Source: CAYUST01 sp041908765
GTDB lineage: Bacteria > Patescibacteriota > Gracilibacteria > Absconditabacterales > Absconditicoccaceae
DNA length: 57,957 nt
Assembly (NCBI GenBank): GCA_041908765.1
Contig: JAYREU010000021.1
Coordinates: 1 to 57,957 of the forward strand
Direction of reading: 5' to 3'
The position numbers were made by a program, and so were the translations under genes. The notes below the pieces were generated by a model that saw only the letters and a list, made by a program, of their open reading frames with translations, was not told the origin of the DNA and did not search any database. This document shows, piece by piece, positions 39,702 to 50,179 of this stretch (its first letter is position 1; each line of letters begins with the position of its first letter).

Positions 39702-40178
39702 ATGCATCATCACCAAGGTCACGGACATCCATTTGCATTTTTGGGATCACTAGAAGCACTATTTGAAGAGTATTTGGTCACTAAAGCCCCTTTTCAGTTG
39801 CCTGTAGGAGCCAAAGAATTTTTGGTAAATGTGGCTCCGTATCTCACTATTTTGTTTTTGATTTTGGCACTACCGATGGTATTGGCCTTGTTTGGCATGG
39901 GAGCGTTTTTGAGTAACGCTTGGATGATGAGTCCGTATATGGCTGGCAATCAGGTGATGTATTATGTGATTGGTATACTGACGTTGATTATGTTTATTCT
40001 AGAAATTATGGCGGTGCCAGGACTCTTTGCTAGGACGAGGAAAGCGTGGCATTTGCTCTACTATGTACAGTTGATTTCTCTGGTGGTCGGCGTCATATCA
40101 GGAGGTATTATTTGACCTATCATCGGCTTGATCATTGGGATGTATATTTTGTTCCAGGTGAGACCATATTATAAATAA
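39702..40178 (+). CDS. Membrane protein with His-rich N terminus
   Basis: 158 residues. It begins MHHHQGHGHPF, five His in the first nine residues, then a soluble stretch and four membrane helices (PYLTILFLILALPMVLALFGMGAFL, YYVIGILTLIMFILEIMAVPGLF, LLYYVQLISLVVGVISGGIIG, GLIIGMYILFQV). The His cluster may bind a metal. The first ATG at 39702 follows a T-rich leader with no Shine-Dalgarno. A terminator follows 38 nt after the stop. The family is not recognised. Confidence 0.65.
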
Positions 40179-40216
40179 GAACTGAGAAGTAAGAGTAAAG
40201 AAATAAGATGAAGAAA

Positions 40217-40240
40217 GCCTGCTGAAGAGCAGGTTTTTTT
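40217..40240 (+). terminator. Intrinsic terminator
   Basis: GCCTGCT-GAAG-AGCAGG and a run of seven T. Confidence 0.85.
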
Positions 40241-40344
40241 GTAACAACTCTTGCTAGGTAGAGAGGGTTTTCTATGCAATATACCATAATCCTCCTGAGT
40301 CAAGAATAATATAGCGAAAATACCTCTCTCCACAGCCAGGAAAT

Positions 40345-40373
40345 TTGCATTTGGAGGGCAAATCTCCTATACT
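40345..40373 (+). promoter_or_regulatory. Candidate sigma-70 promoter
   Basis: TTGCAT (40345-40350), 17 nt, TATACT (40368-40373), 32 nt before ATG 40406 of the PKD surface protein. Confidence 0.6.
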
Positions 40374-40405
40374 TGGGTAACCTTATTTTTTGTTTCCTGT
40401 CACCT

Positions 40406-42820
40406 ATGACTCCAGACAATCCAACTCCAGATGCTGTTCCTGTGAATCCTGTGGTTCCCCCGCAGACTCCAGTCACCTCAACTGACGCTCCTGCTCAGGT
40501 CGTTTTGCCTGAGCAAAAACCAGCAGAGGATCCCTTTCAAAGACTCCAAAAGAAAACCGTGACTGTTCCTCAACAATTGGGGAGCGTACAAGGTGCACAG
40601 GTCAAGAAAGGCTCGAGAATTTCACCTAAGTTTTTCCTCATCGGGTGTGGCGTATTCTTTTTGTTCTTCCTAGGTATTGTCTATGCGGGCTTGTACTATG
40701 CGGTCACCTCCTCAGAATTTTTGCAAACCATTGGATTGGCTATAGAGGATGTCAAAAATATTCTTATTATCTTCGCGGTCTTATTCTTTGGTATTTTGTT
40801 TTTTGTGGGCTTTTATGTCCTCGTGCTCAACGTGTACAGATTGGTCACGGTCAAGGAACGCAAGTTAGTACATGGTATCGGTACGGTCTTTGGGGTGCTT
40901 ATCTTGGCGATGACTATTGTGCTCGGGACATTGAGTATTACGCGTATTAGAGCACTGAGTGGTGCGACACAGATCCAGACAGATCAACTCGCCTTGCCCT
41001 ATGTAGTTACCAAAGACAAAGCAATTTGGGTCAATGAGGGCGTGCCCTTGATTGCGCCTATGAAGATGAAATATCAGCTCAACAAAGATCAATTCGATAG
41101 AAATATTTTGCCAGAATTAGCAGGCAACCAAGTATCTTCATTCATCCTCGATTGTGGCAATGGTCAGAAACTTGAAGGAAACAATCAAATGCATCTCAGT
41201 GCAAATAGCTATTTCCCTGAGCATTGTCTCTATATGAACAAAGGTGACTATCCTATCAAACTCGAGGTAAGCTATCTCAACAAAGCTACCAATGAACCAC
41301 AAACCAAAACATATGAGCTCTACACATTGACGATACCTGCAGAAATTTCACTCTCGACTTTGGACGACAAGCCTGTACTCAACGATAAAAAAACGGAATA
41401 CATTCTCGGTGTCGCTCCGGTCACTGCACAGGTGAGAGCACAACGTTTGTTCACTGACTTGAGCTTGGATACTGATACGATAGTGTGGGACACCGATGGT
41501 GATGGAGCTCCAGACGTCAACAACAATGCGTCGTTTGATCTTCCTTTGACGACATCGAAACTCCATACGATCAATTATAAACTGCCTGGTTTACCAACTA
41601 AATTCAAAGACACCTGGTTGACGTTTGATTTGAGAGTACTCGAATCTACCCTGGCGAAATGTGATTTGCAAATTGAAGAAATAGAAGGCAAGAAGTACAG
41701 ATTCAAAGCACAGTTCGATGAACTGGTGACGGTTTCCAAATATACTTATCTGATTTATGATACACAGTTGGATACCCTAGTAGACAAAATTGATGCAAAC
41801 AAAGAGACCATCACCTACGCATTCCGTCAGTGAGGACAGTATGAAATTAGCATGATGTACTTCACTCCAGAGGCACAAAAATGAAGTTGTAATGCCAAAG
41901 ATCTCACGGTTGGCTTCACCGGCAATCAGGTCGATTTCACGCTCAAGTACAAACAAGATGCATCTGCACCATTTGTGAGTATCTCTGGATCTAGTGATGT
42001 TGTCCTTGATGAGCCCAACCAAACAATCAAAGTCAGTATCGTCCCAGCGACACTTGAGTTTACGATCACCGATATCTTCCCTGACAAAACTGCAAAAGTT
42101 GCTGTCTATTTCGATGGCAAACAGATCTTCGAAGAACGCTCCAATGTATATGAATTGAATGTGTGAACACTTGGCAAAAAGCAGCTTGAATTCCGTGTGA
42201 CCACCGCGCAAGGCAAAGAGTCTAGCCAAGAGTACACGATAGATATTTCGAGAGCTTCCGTATCCGCTTTGATCAAGGCTGAGCCTTTGGTAGGTGAAGA
42301 TCCACTCGAAGTAGTGCTTGATGCTTCTGTTTCTCCGCTCTATGATGAGGAAGATGAGATTGTCTATTTCACGCGAGATTTCGGAGACGGCAACACCTTG
42401 CAAAATGTGAGCCAAGGAAAAGTCACTCACACGTATGTGTTTGATCAAACGAAACAACAAGGAGAATACTATCCTTCGGTCACTGTGAAAACCAGGAAAT
42501 GATTCACCGATACGTATCGTGTCAAAGAACCGATTGTCGTCAAAAGAAAACAAAAGGTCATAGATATCTCTCTTGATTCACATCCTACGCAACAAGCGCA
42601 AGTAGGCGATACCGTCCAAGTCAGTGTAGAAACTGATGGCGTCGTCACGCACATTGCTTGGGACTTCGGCAATACCAAGAGTATAGATTGTGATGATAGA
42701 TCGTGTGCCAACGCTGCAACGGTGTTCGATGCTCCAGGAGAATATGTCATCAGAGCAGAGATAGAATATGCAAATGACACACCCGTCACTGCGAGAGTAA
42801 AAATCAAAGTGTTTGAATAG
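40406..42820 (+). CDS. Membrane-anchored surface protein with PKD domains
   Basis: 804 residues. A Pro-rich cytoplasmic N terminus is followed by three membrane helices (FFLIGCGVFFLFFLGIVYAGLYYAV, ILIIFAVLFFGILFFVGFYVLVLNV, GTVFGVLILAMTIVLGTLSI). The rest, about 590 residues, is probably outside and beta-rich. It includes an Asp-rich loop (WDTDGDGAPDVNNN) and PKD domains (VYFTRDFGDGNTLQNVSQGKVTHTYVF; HIAWDFGN...TVFDAPGEYVIRAEI), each with the W/R-D-F-G-D/N step. A handful of TGA glycines are scattered along it. Such proteins carry adhesive domains. It has a promoter of its own. Confidence 0.75.
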
Positions 42821-43123
42821 TTTTTTACAGAAATTTGACAAAGATTTTACATACTCATAAATAAGTACGCAAATTTTTCCTGAAACTTCATTTTCGCATC
42901 TAAAGGGTATAAAACATATTTTCCCAACATAATCAAATCCCTGAAAAGTCACTTTACAACACTTCCGTGACGAATGTCTTCATGCGTCACTGAAAGCACT
43001 TGTGCCTGCAAGGTACGTAGGCGAACTTTTTAAGTGGTTTCTTGATCTCTGATAATTATCTTTCTTTCTCTCGCTTTTCTCCCTATTTTGGCTACAGTGG
43101 AAGCACTTTATTGGGTAGAGGTG
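42821..43123 (+). other. Spacer with conserved leader-like element
   Basis: No credible gene. It contains the 42953-43033 element described below, which starts 90 nt before the holB-like ATG. The rest is AT-rich. Confidence 0.5.
42953..43033 (+). ncRNA. Leader-like conserved element, copy A
   Basis: TTTACAACACTTCC, GTGACG-AATGTCTTCAT-GCGTCAC (hairpin), TGAAAGCAC, then GCCT...AGGC hairpin and GAACTTTTT. Over its first 47 nt it matches 46408-46454 without gaps at roughly 39 positions. Both copies end in ACTTTTT and lie 60-95 nt (copy B much closer) before a gene. It could be a cis-regulatory RNA, an attenuator, or a shared terminator. Confidence 0.4.
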
Positions 43124-44032
43124 ATGACAGCACAAACGCGTGTCCGCATGGTGATAGAGAAGTTTTTTGCACAAAACAAAGAGCAACAACATGCCTTGTT
43201 TCCTTTTTTGTTGGTCAATGGACCTATGTATTCTGGCAAGACCGCATTGCTGGAGGAAGCAATCCATGGACTCTTGGGTACCTATATCCAACAAGATTAT
43301 AGAGCGCTCTATGATTTGAGCCAGATGACGGGCAAGACACATACGTTCAAAGTGGAGGTAGATGAAGAAGAGCAAATGGTGCAATTCGAAGGCAAGAATT
43401 ATTATGATCTGGGCGCCAGAGATGTAGCGAAGCGGTTGGCTATGGCTCCTATGGGTGGCATGAAAATTGTTTTCATCGAACATATCGAAAGAATGAATGC
43501 GAATGCGGCAAATGCATTGCTCAAGACCTTTGAAGAACCTCTACCCGGGAGGATTATCGTAGCGACGACCACACACAAACATCGTCTGTTGGACACTATT
43601 CTTTCGAGAGCATGGTTGATTGATATGCCCATCGTGCAAGATGAGACACTTGCACAGATGTTGTCACAAGAGTATCCCTTACTTACCCCAGAATCACGTG
43701 CGTTTATCTTGGCGTTTGCTAGCGGTCGCCCTCGCTTAGCTAGGGAGATGGCACAACGACCTACAGAAACGCTCAGTACGATGGCACACCATTTTGCACA
43801 GATATCACTGCCTACCAAACATTTCATTTCAAGCTCGTTCGAGCATATCAACGCCTTCATAGTTGCTGACCAATGGGATCGTTTGTGTGAAGCACGAATA
43901 TACAGCGCCATGGAACAGCAGGATATAGGACAAGTACGTAGCCTACTCACTGCCTGGAAAATGACACGTCTCCCGGTCTCCAAGCCACATGTAGCTTTTG
44001 ATCTCGCGGTGCAAACATCACTGGCTTCATAA
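43124..44032 (+). CDS. DNA polymerase III delta'-like clamp-loader subunit
   Basis: 302 residues, no TGA used. AAA+ features: FPFLLVNGPMYSGKTALLEEAI (Walker A, G-P-M-Y-S-G-K-T), MGGMKIVFIEHIERMNANAANALLKTFEEPLPGRIIVATTTHKHRLLDTILSRA (key steps: KIVFIEHIERM as Walker B, NALLKTFEEP and L-L-x-T-I-L-S-R-A as the sensor/SRC region). This block is diagnostic of DnaX/HolB clamp loaders. No zinc module is seen. It is the likely delta' subunit; assignment over gamma/tau rests on its short length. ATG 43124 is preferred over the TTG at 43088. rnpA follows after 35 nt. Confidence 0.8.
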   Translation: MTAQTRVRMVIEKFFAQNKEQQHALFPFLLVNGPMYSGKTALLEEAIHGLLGTYIQQDYRALYDLSQMTGKTHTFKVEVDEEEQMVQFEGKNYYDLGARDVAKRLAMAPMGGMKIVFIEHIERMNANAANALLKTFEEPLPGRIIVATTTHKHRLLDTILSRAWLIDMPIVQDETLAQMLSQEYPLLTPESRAFILAFASGRPRLAREMAQRPTETLSTMAHHFAQISLPTKHFISSSFEHINAFIVADQWDRLCEARIYSAMEQQDIGQVRSLLTAWKMTRLPVSKPHVAFDLAVQTSLAS

Positions 44033-44067
44033 ATTTCACAACCTCGTTTTTCATTTTTTTCGCTATC

Positions 44068-44538
44068 ATGATTGCTAAGCAATTGAGATTGAGAACACAA
44101 GACATCCAGCGATTGTTGCGTCGTTGACAGAAATTAAGTGGCAAAAAATTTCTCTTTTTAACTCAGCGTCAATTGCAACACAAACCCAGTCAGTGGGCTT
44201 TTCAATTACCAGTCAAAGTAGACAAAAGAGCCGTCATGAGAAATATGTGTAAGAGAGTATTTTATGACCTCGCTGGAGGAGGAGATAGGTCAGGAATCCC
44301 TACCAGAACCTTCGTTTGTCTCCACAAAGACGCGTTTGCAGAGGTTATACAATTGATTGCAACAGGAGATAAAACAACTATACTCGATACACGAAAGCAA
44401 TGGTGCACTCAGGATTTAGCTTATTTTTATGGACGCAAATGAACAATACTTTCTTCAATCGAAAAACCCTCCGTGACTATGCACGTACGTGGATGACACA
44501 ACTGAAGCAAAGGAAATACAAAAGCTACCAAGAAATAG
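44068..44538 (+). CDS. rnpA: Ribonuclease P protein component
   Basis: 156 residues if TGA at 44440 is Gly (124 if it stopped). QLRLRTQDIQRLLRRGQKLSGKKFLFL opens the fold; FQLPVKVDKRAVMRNMCKRVFYDL matches the RNR-type box (V-x-K-x-A-V-x-R-N-x-x-K-R) that binds the RNA subunit. The usual end would be YFYGRK at the TGA, which sits in ATGA at the next gene start. Since TGA cannot stop here, the frame runs 32 codons further into the next gene and ends at TAG 44536, adding a basic tail GTILSSIEKPSVTMHVRGG and so on. The protein helps RNase P mature tRNA 5' ends. Confidence 0.8.
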
Positions 44539-45716
44539 AACAACTCAGTGAAGAACTACAAAAAGAGCATGACCAGCAACCTATTTCTGTAGAGCATGCT
44601 GACGACCAAAAACGTATTCGAAAATTCTGGCTTGTGGGTGTAGTTGTGGTGCTTTTGGGGTATTTTCTGTTTCAATCATTGACGATTATCTATCTCATCG
44701 TAGCGGCATTCATCATCTCTATGGCGATGAATAATATGGTGGAGTTTTTCACTAGAGCCATGCCGAGAGGTTTTGCTATAGGCATTGCCTATGTATTGCT
44801 CGTGTTATTTGTGTTGTCTGGAGTGATGATTGTGGTTCCCTTTGTGGTTCAGCAGATTGCAGATATTATTAATCTCTTGTTGGACAAAGTCTATGATCTT
44901 CAGCAAGTACTCCAAACACAAGGTATAGAACAAACTATTCTTTCAAGTCGCTTACCCTTGTGATTCAAGAATATGCTCATTGAGTTGATGATCAATAATG
45001 ATCGAGGCGCAAGCTTTCAACAAGCGTTGCTCCAAAACATGACGCAGTTGGTAACCGTCGGTAGTTCGTATATCAAGAATGCAAGTAGTATCGCATTCAT
45101 AGTATTGGGTGGATTTTTCTCAGCGATTCTTCAGGTATTTTTGGTCTTTATCTTGTCTATTTTCTTTACGATTGAGAAGGAGAGAGTAATTCGTTTTTTG
45201 GCACGTATTTCTGGGAGGGCAAAATATACAGAACTCAAACTACTCAAGCTCAATAGAAAACTCGGTTTTTGGTTGGAGGGACAATTGATACTGTGTCTCG
45301 CAATTGGTATTATTGTCTGGTTGTGATTGGTAATCTTGTGAGCATTTGGTATTGATCTGCCCAATAAATTCACTCTTGCGTTGATTGCTGGTCTGACAGA
45401 ATTCATCCCGTATCTTGGGCCATTTATGGGTATGGTACCTGCTATCTTGCTGGGTATTTTGTGATATGGATGGCGAGGAGGATTGTTTGTATTGGGCTTG
45501 TATCGACTGATTCAACAGTCTGAGAATAATATTTTGGTGCCTATGGTGATGTATCAAACCTTGGGTATTAGTCCTTTGTTGATACTGATTTGTATGATAA
45601 TAGGAGGTAGTATTTTATGATTTATTGGTATTATTTTAGCGGTACCTATTGCGGTGATAATTAATATCTTATTTGAGGATTACAATAAACCAGCATGAAA
45701 AAAGCACGTACAATAA
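44439..45716 (+). CDS. AI-2E family permease-like membrane protein
   Basis: 425 residues with TGA as Gly. After a charged N terminus there are two helices (FWLVGVVVVLLGYFLFQSLTIIYLIVAAFIISMAMNNMVEFF), a long amphipathic stretch, then helices to the C terminus with ITEFIPYLGPF-like GLTEFIPYLGPFMGMVPAILLGIL, the conserved core of this family (PF01594). Family members are exporters, transporters of various solutes; the substrate is unknown. Its end crosses an ATGA junction: TGA at 45696 is Gly, and the frame stops at TAA 45714, overlapping the next gene by 22 nt. A later start at ATG 44492 would reduce overlap with rnpA. Confidence 0.85.
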
Positions 45717-46333
45717 TTCCTATTCTCCTGGGTGTGTTAGCATGAACGTATGCCCTTTTACCTGGCTCCGTGCAGGGATATTTTGAGCATCAGTATTTTT
45801 GTTCGGTAGAGTGAAATAGTATCGTGGTGACCTTGCAAACAGGGCAGAGATATTGCTTTGCCTATATTCGTGATTTTTCTTTGAGTATACAGAACATCAA
45901 TGAACAAAGAGAAACAGCTCAATCATATATAAAAGATGGTGAAGACGTAGCATATCGAAATACCGTTGATGACCAACTGAGAATGAAAAAACAACAGATG
46001 ACTGATCTACAACAACAATTCTTGGCAGCCATAGAGGATTATGAAACCAATCTTTTTTTGAGAATAAAATGAATTCTCAACTACTACTTCAGACAAACTA
46101 GATTGGATCTCACCGCGAGTATTGATCAAACAAGACAACTCTTGCTCTATACCAAACTCGCTGGTGATCGTGATAAGTATGAGCTCTTGCTCCTTAAGCT
46201 AGAAGTGTATCTCCAACGTATGCAGTTATTGGATCAAATAAGATTCTCTCAACAGTTTGATCAATTGATCCCACCGCTCAAGTCCTACTTGCGTCTGCTC
46301 GAAGAGCGTCCAATTACTCCTTCGAACACCTAA
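45695..46333 (+). CDS. Exported coiled-coil protein of unknown function
   Basis: 212 residues with TGA as Gly. The signal sequence is MKKARTIIPILLGVLAGTYALLPGSVQG. The next part has a Cys pair (FCSVE...RYCFAYIRDF), then long heptad-like helices (INEQRETAQSYIKDGEDV, QLRMKKQQMTDLQQQFLAAIEDYE, DRDKYELLLLKLEVYLQRMQLLDQI). It probably forms an extended coiled coil outside the membrane. It overlaps the AI-2E gene by 22 nt, so both are likely co-translated in one operon with rnpA. Confidence 0.65.
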
Positions 46334-46407
46334 GGAAGCTCTGCAAAATCGAAATTTTACGTATTTCTCTAGTGCCTCATGATTTGTCAAATACTCTGAG
46401 AGACAAG

Positions 46408-46478
46408 TTTACAACGCTTCCTTAAAGAATCTCTTCAGGCGTCTCTAAAAGCACGCAAGCGCACTTTTAGGACTTTTT
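46408..46478 (+). ncRNA. Leader-like conserved element, copy B
   Basis: TTTACAACGCTTCC, AAAGAATCTCTTCAGGCGTC, TCTAAAAGCAC and a CTAAAAG...CTTTTAG hairpin (46445-46470) followed by GACTTTTT. It is the partner of the element at 42953 and lies just before ATG 46492. Confidence 0.4.
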
Positions 46479-46491
46479 CAAAGGTTCTATA

Positions 46492-47319
46492 ATGAAGATA
46501 GGATTACTAACTTCTGGTAGCTCATTATTTCCCTTGTGGCGTATACTTGCGCGTTTTTCGCATACCTATCATATTTTCTTGGACGCATCACATTGGCCAT
46601 GGTGAGACAAAATGTCTGAGCTCAGAGCTGAGCGTTGTCTCCTAGGTACTCAGACATTGGCAGGGCAAGGCGTGACGCATATTATTCTCCCTCCGCTTCT
46701 CGAACTGCAACGATCCAAACAACTGCCCGATGGATTTCCTACGTGAGTAGAGATCCTTCCCTTGTTTCAAACATATATTCTTGAGGAGGTATTGCCTTAT
46801 TCACTTGTTGGCAAAATTGGTGTGCTTACCCAGCGAGCAGACCAAACAGATATACAGGCGTGTTTGCATGACCTCATGCAACGCTTCACCTTGACCCCAA
46901 GACAACAACATATCAAAACATTTCATCCAGACTTCCCGTTGCGATGCAAAGAGGTAAGACTACGACAATATCTTGCCACTACACTCGGAGCAAGAGATCC
47001 TATGGTACGCAAAGCAATCAAACATGATCTGCGTTATTTTCTTGATGCATATATCGATACGTTGATTCCAAGTAGTCGAAGCATGTTGTCTTTTGAACAT
47101 CTCCTCAAACGCAAAGCGGGCGTGAGTGGTTTCACTTTCCACGGCAGCGCTGCAGTAGAACGTGCTTTTGAAAAAATAGCCCCCCAGGAGCGCTCATATC
47201 CAGACTACTTACGTATCACCGCCACCGCTCAGCCTCATTTCCACGCAAACTCCAACACCACCGATGCGCTCCTGACGTGTGCGGGTAATGTGCCGGTAGA
47301 GCGGTTGTATTTAGGTTAG
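46492..47319 (+). CDS. Unknown protein, faint Asp/Glu racemase-like N terminus
   Basis: 275 residues with TGA as Gly at two places (PWGDKM, PTGVEI). It starts MKIGLLTSGSSLFPLWRILARF, later THIILPPLLELQ and VGKIGVLTQRADQTDI, an alternation reminiscent of glutamate-racemase folds (G-x-x-x-S-G-x-S-x-x-x-L, later G-V-L-T). The catalytic Cys residues of MurI are not obvious (C in ERCLLG and QACLHD). I therefore give no function. It is preceded by the leader-like element and ends before a minus-strand gene. Confidence 0.5.
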
Positions 47320-47343
47320 GAATAGTACATACAGAAATTAGTG

Positions 47344-47991
47344 CTATCAGATGAATCCAAAAGATGCTATAAAGTTACGCTCTTCATTACTCAGTTCAGG
47401 ACAAATAGCACACAAGAGGCGATAGTGAGTAATGAAAAAAGTAACTAACACTTCATCCAAACTAGAATTTGGGTGTTGTAAATCATGATTTAAAGTGAAT
47501 AGTTCTGGTCAAGAGAGTTTTTGTTGTTGAAGCAAATTTGACTGACAACAAGCAAGATTAGTATTTGCTACTTCAATGTCTTCAATTAACTTATTGACTG
47601 AGTTTATATCCTCACCACTAAGAATAAATAACCAATTTGCTTCTTCCCACAAGCTATTGGATTCTTCATGGGGAGTGTGATGAAGTGTATCCTCGATTTT
47701 TCTAAGAATATTGAGTGTTTTTTCTAAGAAAAGTTCTCTTCTGAAAAGATCAAAAGTAATATTCTTGTATGCATCTGGTCTGTCAATGGTCAAGAGTGAG
47801 TTGATATCCTCACTTTCTCTTTTTTTGTCATATGTATAGATTTTGTGATCAATTGTTGTGATAATTTCTTCTTTGAATATCTTGCCGAGTGTATGCATAT
47901 GTGAAAATATCTGGTCATCGTTATAATCAATTCAGATCATCTCATATGGTCTTCCTCATTCTGGATTTTGTATTTCCAATTGTGTCAACAT
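47344..47991 (-). CDS. Unknown helical protein
   Basis: 215 residues with several TGA glycines near the N terminus (NPEGGRPYEMIGID). It is mostly helical and charged, with ELFLEKTLNILRKIED and SLWEEANWLFILSGEDINSVNKLIEDIE. The tail is Cys-containing (LLCAICPELSNEE). No family recognised. ATG 47991 lies just after the terminator of the AlaRS-like gene; a promoter-like TATACT is seen upstream in the spacer. The gene is more AT-rich than its flanks. Confidence 0.6.
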
Positions 47992-48044
47992 GTCTATGCA
48001 CCAATATAAAGCCCCTAAAGTATATATGACAGAGTCATGAAATG

Positions 48045-48073
48045 CAAAAAAAACGAAGGGAATGCCCCTTTTT
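48045..48073 (-). terminator. Terminator of the AlaRS-like operon
   Basis: On the minus strand AAGGGG-CATT-CCCTT is followed by CGTTTTTTTT, 25 nt after the stop of the AlaRS-like gene. Confidence 0.75.
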
Positions 48074-48097
48074 GATAAGATAGATATTATATCAGCT

Positions 48098-49015
48098 TTA
48101 TTTGCCTACCTTCTCCTTAATCTCCCCATCCTTGCCTTGTACCAACGTATCAGAGCCACCTCCTTTGATGTTTTTGGCAGTAGCAAATGCTTTTGCTCAG
48201 CCACCGGGGAAGAGTAGGGCAAAGGAGCCAGAGGCGGCATAGAGACACAGGTTGCTGGTAGGTCGCAAGGTCTTAGCTTGCGTGACAATATCCTTGAATG
48301 CGAAAGTAGCGAGAGGAGTACAATCATAGGCGAGGACGTCATCTGCAATTTTGTGCGCACTCAATTTTGCGAGAGCTGTTCCCACGAGTTGCGTCGTGAG
48401 TTGTTCGATAGTAGCTTGTTGTTCGGTATAGGTCTTGAGGACTTTGTCGAGTTTCTCGGTAAGTTGCTTGGGTTGGCAGTCGAGTTTCTCAGCTAGGGCA
48501 TGGAGTTCTTTTTCGAGGGTGTGTGCCTGCATGGCAACTTTGGGTCACGTGACAGCAATGATTCTCCTCACACCAGAAGCAACTGCTTCTTGCTCGACGA
48601 TCTTGAAAGCACCGATATGGTTGGTGTTGGTGACGTGCGTCCCACCACAGAGTTCAATAGATGTGAGAGACACATCACCATCTTGCATACTGACGACTCT
48701 CACGACGTCGCCATATTTATCTTCAAAAAATGCTTTTGCTCCGAGTTTGATTGCGTCTGCGTAGGCGCATTCTGTCGTAGTGACGGCAAGGCTATGCGCT
48801 ATCCAGTGATTTATTTTGCTATCTATTTGTGCGAGCTGATCGTTGGTCAATGGTTGTTTGGCTGCGAAGTCGAATCTCAAGTAGTCTTGTTCAACCAATG
48901 ATCATGCCTGTTTGGTGCCTCAGAGCATTTCATCAAGTACGGCGTGCAAAAGATGCGTAGCAGTGTGTGCACGCATTTTAGCATATCTTTGTTGAACATC
49001 GACGACTAGTTTCAT
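48098..49015 (-). CDS. Stand-alone alanyl-tRNA synthetase editing and C-Ala protein (AlaX-like)
   Basis: 305 residues with TGA as Gly. MRAHTATHLLHAVLDEML carries the H-x3-H zinc ligands; LRFDFAAKQPLT, then SIELCGGTHVTNTNHIGAFKIV with C-x3-H, complete the editing site of AlaRS. A helical linker and a DHHA1/C-Ala domain with KNIKGGGSDTLVQG end the protein. This equals the last third of bacterial AlaRS; the synthetase catalytic core is missing. Directly upstream is a different gene (small membrane protein), so it is not simply a frameshift. It may clear Ser or Gly from tRNA-Ala, or be one half of a split AlaRS. ATG 49015 overlaps the upstream gene by 10 nt. Confidence 0.85.
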
Positions 49016-49275
49016 GTGGAAGCAGTTGGTTGATCTGGTAGAGTACCGGTAGTGGTGTCACTACCCGTTGCCTCCATCGTGGGAGCTTGGTAGAGGACAC
49101 GACCTGTGTTTTGTGCGGGAGGTACAGAGTTGGTGCCGGAGAGTCCTGCAGTTTGTGCAGGCATTACAGGACCTTTGAGATATAATACCATCACTCACAT
49201 CACTGAAAAGAGCAACATAGCGATCACAATGATAACAAAAATACTTACTGCTTTGCTTCTAGTTCTTGCTGACAT
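49006..49275 (-). CDS. Small single-helix membrane protein
   Basis: 89 residues. A basic N terminus (SARTRSK), one membrane helix (AVSIFVIIVIAMLLFSVMGVMVLYL, one TGA glycine) and a Thr/Gly/Pro-rich outer segment. The last codons read ASTG-N; the TGA in ACATGAAAC lies inside the next gene start and is read as Gly, so the stop is TAG at 49006. No family recognised. Confidence 0.6.
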
Positions 49276-49289
49276 GGAACGAAAAAATA

Positions 49290-50156
49290 TTAGGAGGATA
49301 AACGTCTAATGGCCTTTTTAGCTATCTCATGCATAGGGTCAAGCTCAATTATTTTGGAATAGTAACTCATTGCCTTGGAGGGTTCTGCGTTTTCTTCGTG
49401 GAGTGTTGCTATGGTGAGGAGATAGTCGATATTGGTAGGTCTCAGTTTGAGAATTTTTTCCATTGAACGAATAGCTTGCTTGATATCTTGGTTTTCGTAA
49501 TGGATCTCTACCATACTGATATGATATTTGGGATTATCGTCCTTGAGAGTAATTGCTTTTTCTATCAGGAGTTTAGCGGTACTTTGCTCACCTTGGCTCA
49601 AATAAATTTGCCCAATTTGTCGGATTACTTTGTGATTATCTGGTTCATTATTTATGACTTTCTTGAGTAAGCTAAGTGCCTTGATGAGATTTCCTGTTGT
49701 AAAATAGTGTTCCCCTAGGAGTTGCATCAGTTCATAGTTTTCGCTATCTAACGCTAATCACTCAATCAACTTCTTTTCGTACAAATCTAGTTTGCCTCTT
49801 TCTTTGTGAGACAGTGCTTCAAACTTGAGTGCTTCAAGGAGTTGTGCATCTCTCTCGCTGAGTTTTTTGGTGATCACCTCTTGAGCTTCGAGAGGACTCA
49901 TATCTTCAATGTTTATTTTTTCTGTAGAAATATCTTGAGAAGAATCAGGAGAAACGAACTCTCCAGGCTCTCACAGCAATGGCTGTTGTACACTCACTTC
50001 ATCATCACGATGTGCTTTCCATTGGGAATATTTGGCAAGGAGACTTTGGAACAACGCAATCACTTGTGGAAAATAACGTCTTATAATCCACAAAGCAGGC
50101 GCCAGCACCAAGACGAGGGTAGTAATCAATCGTAGTATTATTTCAACTTGGGTCAT
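49290..50156 (-). CDS. TPR-repeat membrane protein
   Basis: 288 residues. One N-terminal helix (ILRLITTLVLVLAPALWII) is followed by a soluble linker with TGA glycine (QPLLGEPG). At least three TPR units follow: YELMQLLGEHYFTTGNLIKALSLLKKVINNEPDN, HKVIRQIGQIYLSQGEQSTAKLLIEKAI, IDYLLTIATLHEENAEPSKAMSYYSKIIELDP (quoted by unit; each with the G/A-x-Y...A...L-x-x-D-P spacing). TPR domains bind partner proteins. It follows the PSP1/RicT-like gene after 23 nt and precedes the small membrane protein by 14 nt, so the run from 51076 to 48098 is one operon. Confidence 0.8.
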
Positions 50157-50179
50157 CGTAAGGAATAAGGTAAATAGGG

